A stretch of DNA of 64,000 nucleotides from an uncultured Rhodopila sp. (lineage in GTDB: Bacteria; Pseudomonadota; Alphaproteobacteria; Acetobacterales; Acetobacteraceae), in the NCBI GenBank assembly GCA_903932145.1, contig CAIZFE010000076.1, forward strand, positions 48,500-112,499. Reading direction: 5' to 3'. The notes under the pieces were generated by a model. That model was not told the DNA's origin, searched no databases, and was given only the letters and a program-made list of their open reading frames with translations. A program made the position numbers and the translations under genes. This document shows, piece after piece, positions 17,727 through 25,955 of the stretch (its first letter is position 1; every line of letters begins with the position of its first letter).

Positions 17727-17793
17727 TCCGCTCTTGCACGATCGGGCGTCGCGATGCCTGATGCGGGCTGAAAATCAGCGTATGGGGGAAACC

Positions 17794-18912
17794 ATGGACC
17801 AAGCCGAAGCCAAACATCTTTTCGAGCCGACCGGCGATTTCCAGTGCCTGCACGAGTTCCTGCCAGCCGCCCGCGCCAAGCTGTCCGATCATATCTGGGG
17901 CTATCTGGTGGGCGCGACGGAAACCGAAACCACGTTGCGCCGCAACCGTCTGGCCATCGATTCCCTGGCGTTGCGGCCCCGGGTCTGCGTCGATGTCTCG
18001 AAGATCGAGCTTGGTACCACGCTGTTCGGCCAGAAGCTGCGCATGCCGCTGATGCTGGCGCCGGTGGGGTCGCTGGAATCGTTTCATCCCGGCGGTGCGG
18101 CGACGGCCGGGCGGGCGGCGTCGGCGTTCGGCGTGCCGATCATGGTCAGCTCCGTCACGCATCCGGGTCTGGAGGAAGCCGCGGCGGCGGCAACCGGGCC
18201 GAAGATTTTTCAGTTGTATGTTCGCGGCGATACGGCGTGGGTCAACGACGTCGTCCGGCGCGCGGTTGATGCCGGTTACGATGCGTTCGCCATCACCGTC
18301 GATACGGCGGCGTATTCTCGCCGGGAGCGGGACATTACCGGGCGGTTCGTCAAGCCGTGGCGGGCCGTGGCGACCGGTCAGAGCTATCAGGCCGGTTTCA
18401 CCTGGGACAACGTCAAGGCGTTCAAGGACACCCACAGCATCCCGCTGATTCTGAAAGGCATCGGCACCGGCGAGGACGCCGCGCTGTGCTGTGAGCATGG
18501 CGTCGATGGCGTCTATGTCTCCAACCATGGCGGACGGCAACTCGATCACGGCCGGGGTTCGATGGACATTTTGCCGGAGGTGATGGCGGCGGTGCGCGGG
18601 CGCGCCAAGGTCATCGTTGACGGCAGCATTTGCCGCGGCACTGACATCGTGAAGGCGATCGCACTGGGTGCCGACGCGGTGGCGATGGGGCGGATGTATT
18701 GCTACGCGCTGGCGGCGGATGGCGATGCCGGCGTTTACAAAATGCTGGAACTGATGGAGCACGAAATGGGCGTCGCCATGGCCCTGGCCGGTGCGCGTAG
18801 CCTGGGCGAATTGCATCCCGGCTACCTGTTCCGCAACGCGCCGCAGGTGGCGCAACCGCATGCGCACAGTGCGTTCCCGCTGCTGCAGACGACGCCGGAA
18901 TATCGGGGGTAA
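17794..18912 (+). CDS. FMN-dependent alpha-hydroxy acid oxidase/dehydrogenase
   Basis: A 372-residue TIM-barrel flavoenzyme of the glycolate oxidase / lactate dehydrogenase / lactate monooxygenase family. The catalytic histidine is His245 in YVSNHGGRQLD. The phosphate-binding stretch is VIVDGSICRGTDIVKAIALG and the FMN-contact lysine is in LILKGI (Lys221). It oxidises a 2-hydroxy acid to a 2-oxo acid. ATG 17794 is chosen because GGGGGA lies 4 nt upstream; earlier in-frame ATGs at 17782 and 17698 lack support. It is probably cytoplasmic because no membrane segment is seen. Exact substrate unknown. Confidence 0.9.
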   Translation: MDQAEAKHLFEPTGDFQCLHEFLPAARAKLSDHIWGYLVGATETETTLRRNRLAIDSLALRPRVCVDVSKIELGTTLFGQKLRMPLMLAPVGSLESFHPGGAATAGRAASAFGVPIMVSSVTHPGLEEAAAAATGPKIFQLYVRGDTAWVNDVVRRAVDAGYDAFAITVDTAAYSRRERDITGRFVKPWRAVATGQSYQAGFTWDNVKAFKDTHSIPLILKGIGTGEDAALCCEHGVDGVYVSNHGGRQLDHGRGSMDILPEVMAAVRGRAKVIVDGSICRGTDIVKAIALGADAVAMGRMYCYALAADGDAGVYKMLELMEHEMGVAMALAGARSLGELHPGYLFRNAPQVAQPHAHSAFPLLQTTPEYRG

Positions 18913-19158
18913 ATCAGGGGGCGGCGAAGGGGCGGATGGTACCCGCCCCGACGCTGGCCGATCCGAATTTGGCGTCAATCGGGGGAACTGTCGTGAGCGC
19001 ACTTCGCAGCGGCGTTCTTGCTGGCGGTTTTGGGCTTAATGGGAGTTTCGCCGGGCGACCTTTAATGATCCACCTGTGCTGCCCAAATTGGGTCGGTAAG
19101 GCGCTGGTTAACGATTTGTTAACTTTTTTGGGGTAAGGTCTATCGATACGAGATCAAT
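18913..19158. other. Spacer with a hairpin and paired GTTAAC sites
   Basis: A hairpin with GGGGCGG (18929-18935) and CCGCCCC (18943-18949) follows the oxidase gene without a T-tract. GTTAAC occurs twice (19107-19112 and 19118-19123), separated by 5 bp, shortly before the next gene and may be an operator. A 66-codon frame at 18936-19136 is open but not supported. Confidence 0.35.
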
Positions 19159-19455
19159 ATGACTGTTTTCGCTGTTATCGCACCAGAGGCAGACCAAAAG
19201 TTAGAGAAAGCGATCAAAGATAAGTTCGCGGAAGGCGATTTTTATGAAATGTCTCCCGGACAATTTCTGGTGTAGGCGCCCGGGCTGACGACCCGGCAAG
19301 CTTCAGAGAAGATGGGAGTAACCGGGGGCGTTCTCGGCAGCAGGGCTATGGTTCTCCGGGTCACGACCTACGCCGGCTGGCACTCCAAAGATATGTGGGA
19401 GTGGATAGCAGCCAAAGAAGGTCTTTTCGGCGCGGTCTCTGGAGGACGCGAGTGA
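19159..19455 (+). pseudogene. Small hypothetical gene interrupted by an in-frame TAG
   Basis: ATG 19159 opens MTVFAVIAPEADQKLEKAIK and reaches TAG (19273-19275) at codon 39, directly after SPGQFLV. The same frame then stays open for 59 more codons (APGLTTRQASEKMG through DMWEWIAAKEGLFG) to a TGA at 19453-19455. The second part reads as protein and ends exactly where the next gene begins (GTGA overlap), so the intact gene was about 98 codons long. A single C-to-A change in a TCG serine codon would create the TAG. From memory, alphaproteobacterial proteins of this small family have such a length, but their function is unknown. Readthrough cannot be excluded. Confidence 0.7.
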
Positions 19456-19931
19456 CGAATCGTTCGGCCACGCAAGATGTGTCAGTAGATCCGGCATCGG
19501 AAGGCGGACCGGCCCTTTCCAACCAGGATTTGGCAATCACCGCCCAGATAGTACGGGCGGTTCAGGAAGCGGTTCATCACGGGCTGCTTGAGGTGAAGTC
19601 CGACCTGGCGCGGGCTGAAGCGCGATCCCACACGGATTACTTTCGTACGTTATGCGCCTTTGCGACGGGATTTGTTGTGTTGGCCGGGATGGTCATCGAA
19701 TCCTACCGTTGGGGGCATGATGACCTGACATCGACCGCTGTCAAAATAGAAGCTCGCATTGATAAAGTAGAAGGTCGCATTGACAAACGCATTGACAAAA
19801 TAGAAGACCGCATTGACAAAATAGACGATCGTATGATTACAATTGGCAACAACGTCGCCCGGTCAGATCAGAAACTACAGGACCTGTCCGATCGATTGGC
19901 AACGCCTCCCATGCCAGCCGTACGGCGCTAA
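19452..19931 (+). CDS. Small membrane-anchored coiled-coil protein
   Basis: A 159-residue protein. GTG 19452 is chosen: GGAGG lies 6 nt upstream and the start overlaps the stop of the preceding gene by 4 bp. One membrane span (LCAFATGFVVLAGMVIES) lies near residues 70-90. It is followed by a charged heptad region built on RIDKIED-type repeats, which should form a coiled coil. The N-terminal part up to the span has no known domain. Coupling with the upstream interrupted gene suggests that the two act together. Composition is more AT-rich than the neighbours, which could reflect transfer. Function unknown. Confidence 0.72.
   Translation: MTNRSATQDVSVDPASEGGPALSNQDLAITAQIVRAVQEAVHHGLLEVKSDLARAEARSHTDYFRTLCAFATGFVVLAGMVIESYRWGHDDLTSTAVKIEARIDKVEGRIDKRIDKIEDRIDKIDDRMITIGNNVARSDQKLQDLSDRLATPPMPAVRR
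19755..19829 (+). repeat. 21-bp tandem repeat inside the coiled-coil gene
   Basis: Units of 21 bp beginning CGCATTGA occur at 19755, 19788 and 19809, with a 12-bp partial unit at 19776. They encode the heptad RIDKxxx. A copy-number change by replication slippage would keep the frame. Confidence 0.85.
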
Positions 19932-20077
19932 GCGATACGCCGCGGAGGTCGATCCGCTCAATTCCGCCTTGTGATGCCGGTCGCATAATGCCGCACACTT
20001 CGGCCTTCCGCGAACCGGCGCAACGGTGCCATGATCTCGGGCGTTAACCGCCGGCATTGTCGCTATCAAGAGGTCCC

Positions 20078-20437
20078 ATGGCACGCACGCACGTCCGAAC
20101 GACCGACACCAACCCCTTGGCATCCGATCCCGACCGTGATCATCGCATTCGCGAGCGCGCCTACCATTTGTGGGAATCCGAAGGCCGGCCGCATGGTCGC
20201 GATCTGGACTACTGGGAGCGTGCCCGCGAACTGATCGGCATGGAAGACAGCGCCGGCAGCGGCTTGCTGCCTAATCCCGCCACGGTCCCCGAATCGCCGC
20301 GCGAGACCGGCATTGAGGAGGCTGAGTTGCAGGCAAATTTAGGCGAATTCCCGGACCGTCTCGCTGATCAGGGCGAGGTCAAACCCACCCCGGCACCCAA
20401 GCGCCGTAGTCGCGCAAAACCGAAAAAGCCGGCCTGA
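20078..20437 (+). CDS. DUF2934 protein
   Basis: A 119-residue protein. The N-terminal DUF2934 domain is recognised by IRERAYHLWESEGRPHGRD followed by DYWERARELI (about residues 24-51). The tail is Pro/Lys/Arg-rich and ends RRSRAKPKKPA, perhaps able to bind nucleic acid. ATG 20078 has AGAGG upstream. DUF2934 genes are common in Rhizobiales and Rhodospirillales and often sit near stress genes; biochemical function is unknown. Confidence 0.82.
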   Translation: MARTHVRTTDTNPLASDPDRDHRIRERAYHLWESEGRPHGRDLDYWERARELIGMEDSAGSGLLPNPATVPESPRETGIEEAELQANLGEFPDRLADQGEVKPTPAPKRRSRAKPKKPA

Positions 20438-20560
20438 TTTATCACGCTCTGGTGAGGTCATCGGATTTCGCTCCGGCTGCCCCTTTCATGCCACAGACGC
20501 CTTGCATCGTGTCCCCCGACACAGACGGAGACGGTTCCAGTCTCCCGAGGGGACAGCCGA

Positions 20561-22354
20561 ATGCGCTTTTTCAGAGTCTATGGCCGGGTTTTGGGCCTGC
20601 TGGGCCGGGATATCCGGATCGCGGGTTTCCTGGCATTCGCCAATCTGATGGTGGCCGGTTTGCAGTTTCTCGATCCGGTGCTGTTCGGCCGGGTGGTGAA
20701 CCTGCTGTCTCAGTCGGACAAGCTGCCGCATGAGCAGATGTGGCATCAGGCGGCGATCGTGCTGGGCATCTGGGTTGCCGTCGGTATCGGCGGCATTATC
20801 AGCAACATCGCGGTGGCGGTGCGGACCGAACGTCTCGCGCACCGGCATCGTATCAAATCCATGGACCGCTACTTTCGGCATGTTCTGGCGTTGCCGTTGT
20901 CCTTCCATGGAGAAACCCATTCCGGCCGTCTGATCAAGGCGATGCTGTCCGGCACGGATGGCTTGTTCGGCACCTGGCTGGTGTTCTTCCGCGACCAGCT
21001 TTCCACCATCCTGTCCGCCGCCGTGCTGCTGCCGATGACGCTGTTCCTGAATTGGCACCTCGGTCTGGTATTGATTGCCCTGGTCGCGGTGTTCCTGACG
21101 ATGACCGCCATCGTGGTGCGTAAAACGGAAACCGCTCAGAAGCGGGTGGAGGGCTTCAATTCCGCTCTGGCCGGTACCGCGCAGGACGCGCTGTCGAACG
21201 TCATGGTGGTGCAATCCTTTACCCGCCTGTCGGCCGAGGGGCGTCTGTTCAACGACATCGCCAATCAGGTGATCCGGCATCAGTTCCCGGTGCTGAACTG
21301 GTGGGCGTTGGTCAACGTGATGACCCGAGCGTCCAGCACATTGGCGATCATCACGATCGTGATCGTCGGCACCTGGCTGCACATGAACGGCATGGCCAGC
21401 GTCGGTGAGATCGTCAGTTTCATGGGCTTCGCGATGCTGCTGATCGGCCGCCTGGAAACCGCCGCGTCGTTCGTCGCGTCGCTGTTCTTCAAGCTGCCGG
21501 CGCTGGAGGATTATTTCGCCATTCTCGACTCCCGCAGTTCGGTGCCCGAGAAAGACAATGCGCATACGCTGTGGGCGCCGCGGGGCGAAGTGCGGTTTGA
21601 GGATGTGTCGTTTGCCTATCCGATGAGCGACACGCCGCTGCCGGGTACCGCGGTCCTCGCCAATGTCAGCTTCAAGGCCCACCCGGGGATGTGCGTTGCG
21701 TTGGTCGGTCACACCGGCGCCGGCAAATCCACCGCGATGGCGCTGCTGCAACGGATGTGGGACCCGACGTCCGGACGCATCACCATCGACGGCCATGACC
21801 TGCGTGACGTGACGCTGGACAGCCTGCGCTCCGCGGTTGGCGTGGTGTTCCAGGAAAGCTTGCTGTTCAACCGCTCGATCCGCGACAATTTGCTGATCGG
21901 CCGGCCGGAGGCGACGGATGACGAGATCGAAGAAGCCTGCCGCATGGCCGACGCGCATGAGTTCATCATTCGTCAGCAGCACGGTTACGACACGATGATC
22001 GGCGAGCGCGGCACCACTCTGTCCGGTGGCCAGCGCCAGCGTCTCGCGATTGCCCGAGCGTTGCTGAAGAACCCGCCGATCCTGATCCTGGATGAGGCGA
22101 CCAGTGCGCTCGATGCGGCGACCGAGGCGCGCGTCAGCACGGCGCTGAAGACCCTGATGGCCGGGCGGACGACCTTCATCATTGCCCACCGGCTTTCGAC
22201 CGTGCGCGATGCGGATGAGATCCTGGTGTTCGACGACGGTCGTATCGTCGAGCAGGGCAGCTTCGATGCCCTGCTGGCGCGGCCGGGCCGCTTCGCGGAC
22301 CTCGTCAAGACGCAATTGTCGCCGACGATGCCGCACCTCGTGGCGGCAGAATGA
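20561..22354 (+). CDS. ndvA: NdvA/ChvA-type glucan ABC exporter (fused permease-ATPase)
   Basis: A 597-residue inner-membrane half-transporter, with an N-terminal six-span domain (about 15-310) and a C-terminal ATPase. Walker A is GHTGAGKST, the signature LSGGQRQR, Walker B ILILDEATSALD, and the H-loop lies in IIAHRLSTVRDADE. The membrane half resembles NdvA/ChvA, which export cyclic beta-1,2-glucan in Rhizobiales: the opening MRFFRVYGRVLGLL, VLFGRVVN, FPVLNWWALVN and VGEIVSFMGFAMLLIGRLE. No glucan synthase (NdvB) is next to it, so the exported glucan is inferred from family only. It is monocistronic, with no clear terminator. Confidence 0.85.
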   Translation: MRFFRVYGRVLGLLGRDIRIAGFLAFANLMVAGLQFLDPVLFGRVVNLLSQSDKLPHEQMWHQAAIVLGIWVAVGIGGIISNIAVAVRTERLAHRHRIKSMDRYFRHVLALPLSFHGETHSGRLIKAMLSGTDGLFGTWLVFFRDQLSTILSAAVLLPMTLFLNWHLGLVLIALVAVFLTMTAIVVRKTETAQKRVEGFNSALAGTAQDALSNVMVVQSFTRLSAEGRLFNDIANQVIRHQFPVLNWWALVNVMTRASSTLAIITIVIVGTWLHMNGMASVGEIVSFMGFAMLLIGRLETAASFVASLFFKLPALEDYFAILDSRSSVPEKDNAHTLWAPRGEVRFEDVSFAYPMSDTPLPGTAVLANVSFKAHPGMCVALVGHTGAGKSTAMALLQRMWDPTSGRITIDGHDLRDVTLDSLRSAVGVVFQESLLFNRSIRDNLLIGRPEATDDEIEEACRMADAHEFIIRQQHGYDTMIGERGTTLSGGQRQRLAIARALLKNPPILILDEATSALDAATEARVSTALKTLMAGRTTFIIAHRLSTVRDADEILVFDDGRIVEQGSFDALLARPGRFADLVKTQLSPTMPHLVAAE

Positions 22355-22447
22355 CCGACGTTCAACGACGTTTGATTGACGGTCTTTGCGATTTCACAGC
22401 TAGTCTGCCTCTGATGCTGCCTTCCTAACTGGAATCGGGAACCGGTC

Positions 22448-22621
22448 ATGCTACGATTGGCTTTGTTTTTTCTTGTCGTTTCAATCGTGGCCGCGATTTT
22501 CGGCTTCGGCGGAGTCGCCGCAGCCTCGGCTGACATCGCCCGGATTCTGTTTTTCATAGCCATCGTGGTCTTCGTGGTCCTGTTGGTCGCGGGTCTCATG
22601 GCGGGGAGTAGTCTATGGTGA
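22448..22621 (+). CDS. DUF1328 (YtjA-type) small membrane protein
   Basis: A 57-residue protein with two membrane spans: [18 protein letters not shown] and [18 protein letters not shown]. The pattern [21 protein letters not shown] is typical of DUF1328 proteins, which are often stress-induced. Found by reading the sequence directly, as it is short. Inner-membrane location is likely; function unknown. Confidence 0.85.
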   Translation: MLRLALFFLVVSIVAAIFGFGGVAAASADIARILFFIAIVVFVVLLVAGLMAGSSLW

Positions 22622-22808
22622 CGCAAGCCGGGGTCCGGTAACGCCGGACGATATTTGCTGCACTGCACTGCTACTATTTGCATCCGGCCAATTGGATGGC
22701 GCATGCTGCGCTCTCAGAAGGATGCGGGCGGACCACCGGGCCAGGTGACTTTCCATCAAATTGCCTGTTTGGATTTGACTGCCCGCCCCAACAGGAAGGA
22801 GCAGCACG

Positions 22809-23246
22809 ATGTCAACGGTCGCAGCGATCCTAAAGCACAAGGGCTACCAGGTTTCGACGGTGGATCCGAATGCGCGCGTATCCGACATAGCGAATCTACT
22901 GTCGGAACGGCGGATTGGCGCGGTTCTGGTGATGGATGACGCCGAGCAAATGCTCGGTATTGTCAGTGAACGCGATATCGTTCGCTGCCTCGCGGCCAAC
23001 GCCGCCCGCACCCTGGAGATGACCGCCGGACAACTGATGACGCGGGCGGTGCAGGTGGCGCATCCTGACACGACCGTCGAACAGGCAATGCAGATGATGA
23101 CCGCCGGGCGGTTCCGACATCTCCCGGTGGTCGATCACGATACGTTGATCGGGTTGATCAGCATCGGCGATGTGGTCAAGGCGCGGATCATGCACCAGGA
23201 CACCGTCGTCGAAAGCCTGACCGCATACGTAACCGGCTCGGTCTGA
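22809..23246 (+). CDS. Protein with two CBS domains
   Basis: A 145-residue protein made of a tandem CBS pair (about 18-65 and 78-128). Typical features are SERRIGAVLVMDDAEQMLGIVSERDIVR in the first and RFRHLPVVDHDTLIGLISIGDVVKA in the second. CBS pairs bind adenine nucleotides and report energy state. GGAAGGAG lies before the ATG. It has no attached catalytic domain, so it probably regulates a partner protein that is not identified. Confidence 0.88.
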   Translation: MSTVAAILKHKGYQVSTVDPNARVSDIANLLSERRIGAVLVMDDAEQMLGIVSERDIVRCLAANAARTLEMTAGQLMTRAVQVAHPDTTVEQAMQMMTAGRFRHLPVVDHDTLIGLISIGDVVKARIMHQDTVVESLTAYVTGSV

Positions 23247-23576
23247 CCCGCGCGCTGCCGCGAGGTTGACGACTGGTGGTGGGTGCCGTTGGTGCCCGCC
23301 ACCGCGACGGTATGCGTTGACCAGAACGCCCCCGACGGAGCCGGGCGGGCAACCGTAGCGCGAGATCGTCTGTGAGCGTTAGCGCCGGACGACATCCAAT
23401 CACCCGGGCATCATCGTTCCCAGCGCCGCCTGAGGGCAAGCCTCAGGCGGCCTCGTCGCCTGATCGCAATGGTCTGAGTATTATCCGAACCTGCTAACGG
23501 GACGACGGCTCTCTAAATAACAATCGGAACGTAAGCGGATGTCGCTTGTAAACTCGGTTCCAAGGAGAAACATGAC
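23247..23576. other. Spacer with a strong hairpin
   Basis: A perfect 11-bp stem (GCCGCCTGAGG, 23425-23435, with 23441-23451) has a 5-nt loop but no T-tract, so it may be a factor-dependent end or an mRNA-stabilising structure. AAGGAG before 23577 is the ribosome site of the next gene. No other gene is seen in these 330 bp. Confidence 0.5.
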
Positions 23577-23849
23577 ATGATCAAATATTGTCTCGTCGCA
23601 GCGGCGGCCTTTGGAATCATGACCGGCGCCGCCTGTGCTCAAACCACCTCCACCACATCGACACAAACCACGACGTCGATGCCGTCGCCCGTCGTTGGCA
23701 GTTCGATCGACAGCAGTTCGCAGCGTACCGTGGACAGCAATGGCGTCGTGACTGACAAGACCAAGACCTATTCGGCGGGAACCACGATCACGCCGTCCGG
23801 CGATCTGGCGACCACCAAGAAGACATCGGAAACCACCACCGTCCGTTAA
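23577..23849 (+). CDS. Small secreted Thr/Ser-rich protein
   Basis: A 90-residue protein with a signal peptide (MIKYCLVAAAAFGIMTGAACA, A-C-A cleavage). The mature part is mostly Thr and Ser, with TKTYSAGTTITPSGDLATTK. This tail resembles that of the gene at 24214, so the two look paralogous. The strong ribosome site AAGGAG suggests high expression. No known domain; periplasmic or surface location inferred. Confidence 0.7.
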   Translation: MIKYCLVAAAAFGIMTGAACAQTTSTTSTQTTTSMPSPVVGSSIDSSSQRTVDSNGVVTDKTKTYSAGTTITPSGDLATTKKTSETTTVR

Positions 23850-23904
23850 TCGGGCACGCTCTCCACGTCTATCCGTGTCACACCCATCCCTTGGGAGGCA
23901 GCAG

Positions 23905-24084
23905 ATGTCTGTAACGAAATCCCGCGCCGGTTTGGCGATGATCGCCTGCATGTTGATGCTGGCGGCCTGCGGCAATACGCCGACGACCACCCGCACCACG
24001 ACCAGCGAGCAGACCACGACGACCATGGCGCATCCGACCGCGTCGACCACCACGACAACCACCGAACAGACGAACCAGCGATAG
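23905..24084 (+). CDS. Small Thr-rich lipoprotein
   Basis: A 59-residue protein with a lipoprotein signal: the lipobox LAAC ends at the presumed lipidated cysteine (residue 22). About half of the mature 38 residues are Thr. ATG 23905 is chosen because GGGAGG lies upstream; the in-frame GTG at 23875 lies before that site. It sits between two related secreted genes, suggesting a common envelope role. Confidence 0.65.
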   Translation: MSVTKSRAGLAMIACMLMLAACGNTPTTTRTTTSEQTTTTMAHPTASTTTTTTEQTNQR

Positions 24085-24213
24085 TCTGAAACGTCCGGGC
24101 GGGAACGCCTGTCGGACAAGGCTACCGACAGGCGGTACGTGGTGGATTTGAGGTTCGGTCTTGCACTTTCCCACCATCGCAATGCGGTCGGCTACGACCG
24201 CGGAGATCCGCAC

Positions 24214-24489
24214 ATGCGAAACTACCGCGTTGCCAGCGCAGTCGCGCTGTTGTTGATGACCGGAGGAGCGTTGGCGCAGACTCCGGCACCGCAGCCAAAC
24301 CGGGTGACCAACGGGCCAGCCGGCACCGTCGAGACGGCCCATGCCGGGATAACCGTCGATGGCGCCGGTCAGGCGACCGGCGAGAGCGATACGTTCAAGA
24401 AAACCCAAACCTACACCAGTGGCGACGGCCAGCTTTCGGCCAAGACGAAAATGCAGACCACCGGCCCGACAGTGACCAACGAACGGTAA
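24214..24489 (+). CDS. Small secreted protein, paralog of 23577-23849
   Basis: A 91-residue protein with a signal peptide ending GGALA. The mature part, including DTFKKTQTYTSGDGQLSAKTK, matches the tail pattern of the 23577 gene (D-x-TKTYSAG). ATG 24214 has GGAG upstream. It converges on the histidine kinase gene, whose stop lies 17 bp away. Function unknown; extracytoplasmic location inferred. Confidence 0.65.
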   Translation: MRNYRVASAVALLLMTGGALAQTPAPQPNRVTNGPAGTVETAHAGITVDGAGQATGESDTFKKTQTYTSGDGQLSAKTKMQTTGPTVTNER

Positions 24490-24506
24490 GCTTCAGGGTG
24501 TTTGGA

Positions 24507-25955
24507 TCAGGCGATCCCCTTGATTGGTTCGGCCTTTATCTCAAAGTCCGAACCTGACGGGGTTCGCTTCGCCCCGCCATGCCGAAACCCGTCCTCCGGC
24601 TTGCGTTGCGAGATCGTCACCCGGCACCCTGGCGTCGCGTCTTCGATCGCCAGAACCATCCCATGCAAGCGAACAACCGCCGCGACCAGCGCCAACCCAA
24701 GACCGTTGCCCGGCGTTTGGCGGCAGGCCTCGGATCGATAGAACCGCCGCAGCACGGCATCGCGCTCCCGCAGCGGAATACCTGGTCCGGTGTCCGCGAT
24801 CTCAAAGCCGATCGCGCCATCCCGGTCGAAACCACCGACGGTTACGGTTCCGCCGGTTGGCGTGAATTTCAGCGCATTATCGATCAGATTGCCCACGGCC
24901 TCGAATAACAGGTTCGGGTCGCCCCGCATCAACAGAGGAATGTCCACGGGCACAAACCGAAGCCGCACGTGCTTCGCCTCGGCCATTGGGTCATATAATT
25001 CGACCGCATCGGCCAGCACCGCCGACAGATCGGCGTCGGTGAATCCGGCCCTGCGCGCACCGTTCTCGACCTCGGAGATGCGTAAAAGCGCGGCGAACGT
25101 TTGCAGCAGATCCCGGGTGTCCAGAATCGCCTCATCGACTGCCGCACCATACTCCTCGGCCGAGGCTGCCCGCCGACGCGCCCGTTCGAGCCCGGCCAAC
25201 AACCGGGTCAGCGGCGTGCGCAGGTCATGCGCGATGTTGTCGCAAACGCCTTTCACCTCGTGCATCAGGCGCTCCAACTCGCCGATCATGCCGTTGATGA
25301 CCTCGGCCAACCGGTCGAGGTCGTCCATGCGCCCGTCCACCGGCAGCCGTTCGGTCAGATCGCCGTTGACGATCCGCTGAACCGCACCCGTGACGGCATC
25401 GATGCGGCGCATCGAGTCAGCGCCCACGGCCACGGCGCCCGCCAAACCCAGCAGGATGGTGATAATCCCCCCGGCGATAAAGGCCCTGATCAGGACTTCG
25501 GAAAATTCGTGCGCTGCTTCCATGTCGCGTGCGACGAATAAAATGTCCCCTGACGGCCGCCTCTGCGCCATGCCGCGGAACAGCATGGGGTGTCCGCTCT
25601 CCGGAACGACAAACCTGAATGCGGTATCGAACGGCATAGACGCCCATATCGATGACGGCACACTCAACTGACTGCCGGCCAGCCGGCGGCCTGACGGATT
25701 GAACAGGGTGACGGGGCGTTCCAGCGTCGGATCGGACATCAAATGCGCGGATAACCGCTGCAACAGATTGTCGCGATCCATGGGACTGAAGATGGATTGC
25801 TCATGCACCAGCCAGTCATCGACACGCCCGATGACGTAATTCCTGGTTTCCCAATACAAAAACCCGCACAGCGCGACCGATGCGGTGCCAAACAGCAAGA
25901 AAAACCTTAATGCCAGCCGGAAGCTGGTCCTGCGCGGAAGGTCACTCAGGCGCAT
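24507..25955 (-). CDS. Sensor histidine kinase
   Basis: A 482-residue membrane kinase of the EnvZ/QseC-like class. TM1 (about 15-33) and TM2 (about 157-178) flank a periplasmic sensor of about 120 residues with no recognised family. A HAMP domain (about 178-232), the H-box IAHDLRTPLT with phospho-accepting His243, and a catalytic domain with NLIDNALKF, DTGPGIP and GNGLGLAL follow. It overlaps its response regulator gene by 14 bp, so the two form a two-component system. The stimulus is unknown. Confidence 0.93.
   Translation of the reverse strand: MRLSDLPRRTSFRLALRFFLLFGTASVALCGFLYWETRNYVIGRVDDWLVHEQSIFSPMDRDNLLQRLSAHLMSDPTLERPVTLFNPSGRRLAGSQLSVPSSIWASMPFDTAFRFVVPESGHPMLFRGMAQRRPSGDILFVARDMEAAHEFSEVLIRAFIAGGIITILLGLAGAVAVGADSMRRIDAVTGAVQRIVNGDLTERLPVDGRMDDLDRLAEVINGMIGELERLMHEVKGVCDNIAHDLRTPLTRLLAGLERARRRAASAEEYGAAVDEAILDTRDLLQTFAALLRISEVENGARRAGFTDADLSAVLADAVELYDPMAEAKHVRLRFVPVDIPLLMRGDPNLLFEAVGNLIDNALKFTPTGGTVTVGGFDRDGAIGFEIADTGPGIPLRERDAVLRRFYRSEACRQTPGNGLGLALVAAVVRLHGMVLAIEDATPGCRVTISQRKPEDGFRHGGAKRTPSGSDFEIKAEPIKGIA

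Noticed and set aside
17593..19002. 469-codon open frame on the minus strand
   Set aside because: It covers the ends of the MFS gene and the hydroxy-acid oxidase gene, both with clear motifs.
19273..19275. TAG considered as pyrrolysine or programmed readthrough
   Set aside because: No pyl genes or stimulatory stem were seen and the lineage is not known to use TAG as sense. A nonsense mutation is simpler.
20486..22336. 616-codon open frame on the minus strand
   Set aside because: Complete overlap with the ABC exporter, which has all ATPase motifs. The antisense protein is Arg/His/Gln-rich shadow sequence.
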